DNA from: CAZAJS01 sp964485635
GTDB lineage: Bacteria; Pseudomonadota; Gammaproteobacteria; Francisellales; Francisellaceae
Reading direction: 5' to 3'
Assembly (NCBI GenBank): GCA_964485635.1
Contig: CAZAJS010000035.1
Span: 1-11,494 of the forward strand
Length of the DNA: 11,494 bases
In this document: positions 7,158 to 11,494 of the stretch, in pieces
Layout of the letters: every line of letters starts with the position of its first letter
How positions within the stretch are numbered: position 1 is the first letter of the stretch
The notes under the pieces: model-generated
Seen by the model: only the letters and a program-made list of their open reading frames with translations
What the model was told of the DNA's origin: nothing
Databases searched by the model: none
Made by a program: the position numbers and the translations under genes

Positions 7158-8210
7158 TTAAACCTGCCATGACTGATCAATTTGTTCAGGTGTCAATGGT
7201 GTAGCATCAAAAGTACGTTGGGTTTTATTGGGATAATGAATCGTGATTGTCACGGCTGGCTGATCCTTTCCTTGTGAATAACGCGCCATGATTTGACCAG
7301 CTAAATGTTCATCATCAACGTCTTTTAAAGTCCCATCAACTAGCGCTAAAGGCCCTGGATGTGAGTCAACTGTGATGGCAATAAATTGTTGTTTATAGCC
7401 ATTTAAATAACGATTTTCCCCTTCTTCTCGGCCAATGATTAATTTAAAATGCGCTTTCGGTCGTAAATGACGTCCGACTTTCAGTAACATAATATCATCA
7501 AAATCATAGTCTTTTTGACCAGGTCGGTTTTCCCATAGATCTTTTAATTTATTGGAATAATGTGGATTTGTTAAAAAACAACAACCGCCTGCTGGCGTTG
7601 AATAATCCTTAAAACCATACTTTTTGGCTAATGGAATTTGTTGTCCACTCCGATTACGGCCATTAAATCCAAAGAGTTCCTCACGATTTACCCATCCATT
7701 TTGTTCTGGTTTTGTAGGGGGTAAATTTTTTGCACTTAAAGGACGTAATAAAATATCTTCTGATTGGCTTTCTTCAGCAACCTGTTGCATTTTTGTTTTC
7801 AGTTGCGACATTGGTCGTTGCCCTATGACTTCGCCAGTGATAATAAAATCAAATCCATTGGCTTTAGCCCATTCTTTTGCTCGCGAGACCATAAACATTT
7901 TACAATCTAAACAAGGATTCATATAAGCACCATAACCATGCTTAGGATTTAAAACCACTTGTTTATATTCTTCAATAACGTCAATAATGTGTAATTTGAT
8001 ACCTAATTGTTCAGCAACCCATAGGGCATTATTCCGTTTTTGTTTTTCTTGATCTTGTTTGCGAATAGCATGGGTATGACCTTCAACACAAAAGCCTGTG
8101 AAAAAATTAATTGCTTCTACATGAATTCCTTGATCTTGAATCACTTTAGTCGCTAGCATGGAATCAAGCCCGCCTGATAATAATGAAACGGCTTTAATTG
8201 GTTTTGTCAT
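7158..8210 (-). CDS. PP-loop tRNA/RNA thiouridylase-like protein (MnmA/ThiI-related) with C-terminal NFACT-R-like domain
   Basis: 350 residues. The N-terminus has the ATP-pyrophosphatase P-loop LLSGGLDSML (10-19). NPCLDCKMF (98-106) parallels the NPCxxCN catalytic loop of MnmA, with Cys100 and Cys103, and PAGGCCFLTNP (206-216) with Cys210/Cys211 parallels the second catalytic Cys of MnmA (CFIG). The family logic is that uridine is adenylated and the C2 or C4 oxygen is replaced by persulfide sulfur. Residues about 240-345, beginning LLKVGRHLRPKAHFKLIIGR, resemble the NFACT-R RNA-binding domain that is known fused to such PP-loop proteins. It is not canonical MnmA, which has a different C-terminus, nor ThiI with THUMP. 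The RNA target is unknown. It heads a five-gene operon, 2 bp before the tusA-like gene. The start has only a weak ribosome site. Confidence 0.85.
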   Translation of the reverse strand: MTKPIKAVSLLSGGLDSMLATKVIQDQGIHVEAINFFTGFCVEGHTHAIRKQDQEKQKRNNALWVAEQLGIKLHIIDVIEEYKQVVLNPKHGYGAYMNPCLDCKMFMVSRAKEWAKANGFDFIITGEVIGQRPMSQLKTKMQQVAEESQSEDILLRPLSAKNLPPTKPEQNGWVNREELFGFNGRNRSGQQIPLAKKYGFKDYSTPAGGCCFLTNPHYSNKLKDLWENRPGQKDYDFDDIMLLKVGRHLRPKAHFKLIIGREEGENRYLNGYKQQFIAITVDSHPGPLALVDGTLKDVDDEHLAGQIMARYSQGKDQPAVTITIHYPNKTQRTFDATPLTPEQIDQSWQV

Positions 8211-8259
8211 AAAAAATCACTTACTTGATCTATTGATATAGAACTTTAAATTATTATCC

Positions 8260-8288
8260 ATGATAACAAAATTTAGCTGTTTTTTCAT
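8260..8288 (-). promoter_or_regulatory. predicted extended -10 promoter of the thiolase-tusA-ycaR-kdsB operon
   Basis: On the minus strand, TATCAT (8260-8265) is preceded by TGT, giving an extended -10, with a weak -35 ATGAAA (8283-8288) 17 nt upstream. The predicted start is near 8253, a leader of about 42 nt. The -35 overlaps a perfect palindrome. Confidence 0.4.
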
Positions 8289-8299
8289 GATTAATCATG
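8286..8299. promoter_or_regulatory. 14-nt perfect palindrome, possible operator
   Basis: CATGATTAATCATG is its own reverse complement and is flanked by a T-run on the left and an A-run on the right. It lies in the divergent region between the thiolase operon and glnS and overlaps the predicted -35 of the former by three bases. Its core TGATTAATCA recurs after glnS at 10127-10136. Position suggests a repressor or regulator site; the protein is unknown. Confidence 0.45.
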
Positions 8300-8378
8300 G
8301 TGAAAAAAATAGTTTTATCAATCGTGCGTCAAAATAACAATAAAACAAGGAAAAAATGAATTTGCTTTAACTTTTAAG

Positions 8379-8407
8379 TTGAGATCCAACCATTAGCCCA
8401 TTAAAAT
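8379..8407 (+). promoter_or_regulatory. sigma-70-type promoter of glnS
   Basis: TTGAGA (8379-8384) and TAAAAT (8402-8407) are each 5/6 matches to consensus with a 17-nt spacer. The predicted start is near 8414, giving a leader of about 24 nt that includes the TAAGGA ribosome site at 8425-8430. Confidence 0.65.
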
Positions 8408-8437
8408 AATAATCATGTCGATCGTAAGGAACCAATC

Positions 8438-10114
8438 ATGATTAATTCAAATGCCCATAAAACAAATTTTATTTTAAATATTATTAATGAAGATTTAGAA
8501 AATAACAAAAATGATGGCCAAATCATTACGCGTTTTCCCCCTGAACCTAATGGTTATTTACACATTGGCCATGCGAAAGCAATCTGCTTGAATTTTGAAA
8601 TTGCGCAACATTATCGACGTGGTCCTTGTCACTTACGTTTTGATGATACAAACCCTGAAAATGAATCTGTTGAATATGTCAATGCCATTCAATCAGATAT
8701 TCAATGGTTAGGCTACGATTGGCAACAACATTTATATTTTGCCTCGGATTATTTTGATCAACTTTTTGAACTCGCCTGCCAGCTTATTCGACAAGGGGAT
8801 GCTTATGTGTGTCATTTATCAGCCGAACAAGTTCGTGAATATCGTGGCACATTGAAACAAGCCGGCCGTAATAGCCCATACCGAGATCGTTCTGTTCAAG
8901 AGAATTTAGATTTGTTTCATCGTATGAAAGATGGTGAGTTTGAAGAAGGTTATTGTACACTGCGTGCAAAAATTGACATGGCTTCTGCTAATATGAACAT
9001 GCGTGACCCGGCTTTATATCGTATCAAAAAAGTCAAACATCCCCATTTGAATAAAACTTTAAATATTTATCCAATGTATGATTTCACACACCCGGCATCT
9101 GATGCGATTGAACGCATTACACATTCATTGTGTACGCTTGAATTTGAGGACCATCGCCCATTATATGACTGGGTTGTCAAGCAATGCAACTTTAAACGTC
9201 CACCACGCCAAATTGAATTTTCACGATTAAATTTAAACTATACGATTACAAGCAAGCGCAAATTGCGACATTTAGTAGAACGGGGTTGGGTTGATGGCTG
9301 GGATGATCCCAGAATGCCAACGCTTTGTGGACTACGTCGAAGAGGCTTTACCCCTGAATCAATTAAATCACTTTGTGAAACTGTGGGAATTTCTAAACAA
9401 AATTCAATTACCGATATGTCAATCTTTGAAGAGTGTGTCCGGAGTGATTTGAATCAAAAAGCCCCACGTCGGTATGCTGTTCTTAAACCTTTATTAGTCA
9501 CGATACAAGGGTTAGTACCTCAGACGCTAAATGTCCCAAACCATCCTCAAAATGCTGATTTTGGTCGCCGTGATATTACCATTTCTCAACAAATTTATAT
9601 TGATCAAAATGATTATATGTCGCCTTTACCTAAAGGCTATAAAAAATTAACGCAAGGTGGTCGTATTCGTTTAATGAATGCTTATGTGATTGAGTGTGAC
9701 GATGTCATTACTGATGAACAAGGCAATATTTGTGAGTTAAAATGTCACTACTTACCTGAGACATTAGGCGGTAAAAAACCAGAAGATGGCAAAAAGCCGG
9801 CAGGGATTATTCATTGGGTAGATGCGAATAATTGTTGTGAGGCTGAAGTTCGATTATATGATCGATTATTTAATATTGAAAACCCAGCAGCTTGTGATGA
9901 TATTGAACAGGCTTTAAATCCTAATTCATGCCAAGTACTCAAACATGTTAAAGTTGAACCTAGTTTATTGACAACAACGGCAGAAAAACACTTTCAATTT
10001 AACCGCGTTGGATATTTTTGTACAGATTTAAAAGAGCATGATCCTGAAAAAAATCAATTAGTTTTTAATCGCGTTGTCACACTTAAAGATAATTGGCAAC
10101 AAAAAATATCATAA
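8438..10114 (+). CDS. glnS: glutaminyl-tRNA synthetase
   Basis: 558 residues, against about 554 in E. coli, so complete. It charges tRNA-Gln with glutamine in the cytosol. The class I signatures are FPPEPNGYLHIGHAKAICLN with HIGH at 42-45, and the KMSKS-type loop as TSKRKL (271-276). GlnRS-type blocks include RFDDTNPENE (67-76), EYRGTLKQAGRNSPYRDRS (134-152), THSLCTLEFEDHRPLYDW (228-245) and WDDPRMPTLCGLRRRG. The C-terminal beta-barrel anticodon-binding region ends VFNRVVTLKDNW. The loop has Thr where E. coli has Met (MSKRKL), a conservative variant I think occurs in other GlnRSs. TAAGGA 7 nt before the ATG fixes the start. Its presence implies direct Gln charging rather than sole reliance on GatCAB. 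It is divergent from the thiolase operon. Confidence 0.97.
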   Translation: MINSNAHKTNFILNIINEDLENNKNDGQIITRFPPEPNGYLHIGHAKAICLNFEIAQHYRRGPCHLRFDDTNPENESVEYVNAIQSDIQWLGYDWQQHLYFASDYFDQLFELACQLIRQGDAYVCHLSAEQVREYRGTLKQAGRNSPYRDRSVQENLDLFHRMKDGEFEEGYCTLRAKIDMASANMNMRDPALYRIKKVKHPHLNKTLNIYPMYDFTHPASDAIERITHSLCTLEFEDHRPLYDWVVKQCNFKRPPRQIEFSRLNLNYTITSKRKLRHLVERGWVDGWDDPRMPTLCGLRRRGFTPESIKSLCETVGISKQNSITDMSIFEECVRSDLNQKAPRRYAVLKPLLVTIQGLVPQTLNVPNHPQNADFGRRDITISQQIYIDQNDYMSPLPKGYKKLTQGGRIRLMNAYVIECDDVITDEQGNICELKCHYLPETLGGKKPEDGKKPAGIIHWVDANNCCEAEVRLYDRLFNIENPAACDDIEQALNPNSCQVLKHVKVEPSLLTTTAEKHFQFNRVGYFCTDLKEHDPEKNQLVFNRVVTLKDNWQQKIS

Positions 10115-10126
10115 ATGAAATCACTT

Positions 10127-10136
10127 TGATTAATCA
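10127..10136. repeat. palindrome TGATTAATCA after glnS
   Basis: A perfect 10-nt palindrome 13 bp past the glnS stop, identical to the core of the 14-nt palindrome at 8286-8299. The two copies flank glnS. Chance is possible in AT-rich DNA. Confidence 0.35.
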
Positions 10137-10145
10137 CAGACTACA

Positions 10146-10163
10146 AACAACATTGATGTTGTT
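10146..10163. repeat. 18-nt perfect palindrome in the glnS-ald gap
   Basis: Arms AACAACAT and ATGTTGTT with TG between them form a short hairpin just before the larger terminator hairpin. It may add to termination as the first of two tandem stems. Confidence 0.6.
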
Positions 10164-10166
10164 GAA

Positions 10167-10200
10167 TTAAAAGCGGTTTGTAAAAACAAATTGCTTTTAA
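10167..10200. terminator. bidirectional terminator between convergent glnS and ald
   Basis: TTAAAAGC pairs with GCTTTTAA, two G-U pairs follow, then TTTGT pairs with ACAAA around an AAAA loop: a 15-bp stem. On the plus strand the right arm contributes TTTTAATATTATT, a U-rich end suited to terminating glnS. On the minus strand it lies directly after the ald stop at 10203-10205, though the U-run there is shorter. Confidence 0.75.
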
Positions 10201-10202
10201 TA

Positions 10203-11315
10203 TTATTCAAGAGCTTCTAATGGATCAACATAAGATAAGTTTAAGGCATTCGACACAGCTTGACAGGTGATTTGGCCCTGGTGAACGTTCAAACCATTGC
10301 GTAAATGTGGATCATTAATTAATGCTTGTCGTCCTTGATTCGCTAATTTGACAACAAATGGCAAAGTCGCATTGTTCAATGCTTTAGTCGCTGTTTTTGA
10401 AACCGCTCCTGGCATGTTGGCAACACAGTAATGAATCACACCATCAATTTCATAAGTTGGCTGTTGATGCGTCGTGGCATGTGAAGTCTCAAAACACCCA
10501 CCTTGATCAATCGCAACATCAACTAAGACCGATCCAGCACGCATTGATTGCAAATGCTCATGTGTAATGAGTTTGGGTGCAGCAGCGCCTGGAATTAATA
10601 CAGCCCCAATGACAAGGTCTGCATTAGAAACAGCTGATTGTAAATTTGCCTTGTTTGAATAAAGTGTTCTAAGTTCAGCACCAAATAAATCATTCAATTC
10701 TCGCAATCGAGGCAAAGAATTATCTAAGACCGTTACATTTGCTTGCATCCCTAAAGCAATTTTGATGGCATTTAAACCAACAACACCACCACCTATCACA
10801 ACCACATTAGCAGGCTTTGTACCCGGCACACCACCTAATAAAATACCACTACCTCCGGCATGGCACTCTAAACAAGCAGCGCCCGCCTGAACTGATAATC
10901 GCCCTGCCACTTCACTCATGGGCGTTAATAATGGCAAGTGCCCATGCTGATCTGTCACAGTTTCATATGCGATTGCACTACAACCAGAATCCATTAATAA
11001 CTGTGTTTGCTGCGGATCGGGAGCTAAATGCAAATAAGTAAAAAGCAATTGATTTGCTTTAAGCATGCGGCATTCATCCGGTTGGGGTTCTTTGACTTTC
11101 ACAATCATTTCAGATTGATCAAAAATCGCTTGCGCATCCGGTAAAATTTCAGCGCCTACTGCTTGATAATCTGTATCATAAAATCCAATCCGAGCGCCAG
11201 CATTATGTTGAATGTAGACAGTATGGCCGTGAGAAACAAGCTCATGGACACTATCAGGTGTTAAACCGACACGATATTCACTATTTTTAATTTCTGTTGG
11301 GACCCCAATAAGCAT
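10203..11315 (-). CDS. ald: alanine dehydrogenase
   Basis: 370 residues, the standard length for this hexameric cytosolic enzyme, which interconverts L-alanine and pyruvate with NAD+/NADH and ammonia. Key residues match the well-studied Mycobacterium enzyme in place: Arg15 in EYRVGLTP, Lys75 in VKVKEPQ, His96 in TYLHLAPD, and Asp270 in VDVAIDQGG. The NAD-binding Rossmann motif VVIGGGVVG (172-180) is followed by acidic Asp198 at the end of the second strand, as expected for NAD preference. HYCVANMPGAVSKTAT is the conserved C-terminal block. AAAGGAG, 7 nt before the ATG, is a strong ribosome site. It begins 31 bp after the ftsZ stop on the same strand, so read-through from ftsZ is possible. No separate promoter is evident. 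Confidence 0.96.
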   Translation of the reverse strand: MLIGVPTEIKNSEYRVGLTPDSVHELVSHGHTVYIQHNAGARIGFYDTDYQAVGAEILPDAQAIFDQSEMIVKVKEPQPDECRMLKANQLLFTYLHLAPDPQQTQLLMDSGCSAIAYETVTDQHGHLPLLTPMSEVAGRLSVQAGAACLECHAGGSGILLGGVPGTKPANVVVIGGGVVGLNAIKIALGMQANVTVLDNSLPRLRELNDLFGAELRTLYSNKANLQSAVSNADLVIGAVLIPGAAAPKLITHEHLQSMRAGSVLVDVAIDQGGCFETSHATTHQQPTYEIDGVIHYCVANMPGAVSKTATKALNNATLPFVVKLANQGRQALINDPHLRNGLNVHQGQITCQAVSNALNLSYVDPLEALE

Positions 11316-11346
11316 TTATTTTCTCCTTTATCATTCACATAATGTT

Positions 11347-11494
11347 TTATAATGCATCAGCTGTTTCAAAACCTGTTGCCACAACGGTAATACGAATGGA
11401 ATCGCCCATTGATTCATCAATTGTTGTACCAATAATAACAGCAGATTCGTCATCAGAAATGTCATAAATGGCCTCACCAACAGCCTGAAACTCA
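11347..11494 (-). CDS. ftsZ: FtsZ C-terminal end (partial), lacking the usual tail
   Basis: The last 48 codons of a gene that enters from the right edge; the frame ends at TAA (11347-11349). The peptide begins EFQAVGEAIYDIS and ends MGDSIRITVVATGFETADAL. This is the C-terminal subdomain of FtsZ: EFxxVG, xVIIGTTID and the near-invariant MxDxxRxTVVATG. FtsZ is the tubulin-like GTPase that forms the division ring. Normally a variable linker of tens of residues and a conserved C-terminal peptide that binds FtsA and ZipA follow VVATG. Here only seven residues follow the glycine. The 31-bp gap to ald cannot encode the tail in any frame. It could be a tail-less main FtsZ or a second paralogue; the GTPase domain is outside the window. 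Confidence 0.85.
   Translation of the reverse strand, partial: EFQAVGEAIYDISDDESAVIIGTTIDESMGDSIRITVVATGFETADAL

Noticed and set aside
7156..7170. Start of the TusA-like gene at 7170 (adding MAGLT)
   Set aside because: No ribosome site precedes it, and it would overlap the end of the thiolase gene; 7155 has a plausible site and fits the family.
7624..7926. 100-codon open frame on the plus strand opposite the thiolase gene
   Set aside because: It is a shadow of a well-supported gene, with no ribosome site and no recognisable protein.
10817..11041. 74-codon plus-strand frame opposite ald
   Set aside because: Antisense shadow of a conserved coding region with no ribosome site.

Overview
The window is a gene-dense, AT-rich stretch of ordinary chromosome, most likely from a gammaproteobacterium. 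Three things point that way: the LPS gene kdsB sits next to ycaR in the familiar order, a directly charging GlnRS is present, and PmbA, YhiN, RidA, SelO and GlnRS all resemble their E. coli counterparts closely by eye. I see no rRNA, tRNA, CRISPR array, insertion sequence or prophage. No gap between genes exceeds 300 bases; the longest is the 227-base divergent region at 8211-8437.

Left part (1-3142, plus strand): the C-terminal ~406 residues of PmbA (TldE), then a single-domain rhodanese and SelO, a protein AMPylator. SelO starts at TTG. Convergent to these, on the minus strand (4902 down to 3162), are ridA and a YhiN/BaiN-type flavoprotein. A strong extended -10 promoter drives ridA. Divergent from ridA is an isochorismatase-like hydrolase (5020-5595) with Thr where most relatives have the catalytic Cys.

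Centre (8210 down to 5652, minus strand): a tight five-gene operon with junctions of 2 bp, 4-bp overlap, 4-bp overlap and 18 bp. It holds a PP-loop RNA thiolase related to MnmA/ThiI with a C-terminal NFACT-R-like domain, a TusA-like sulfur carrier, YcaR (Trm112-like), KdsB (CMP-Kdo synthesis for LPS), and a 92-residue protein I do not recognise. The first two genes look like a sulfur-relay pair for RNA thiolation, transcriptionally joined to LPS genes. This is the most interesting system in the window, and its RNA target is unknown.

Right part (8438-11494): glnS with its own good sigma-70-type promoter, a double-hairpin bidirectional terminator, then on the minus strand ald (alanine dehydrogenase) and, upstream of it, the last 48 codons of ftsZ. 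This FtsZ stops seven residues after the VVATG motif, so it has no C-terminal linker or conserved tail peptide, and the 31-bp gap to ald leaves no room for one in any frame. A perfect 14-nt palindrome overlaps the predicted -35 of the thiolase operon and may be an operator.
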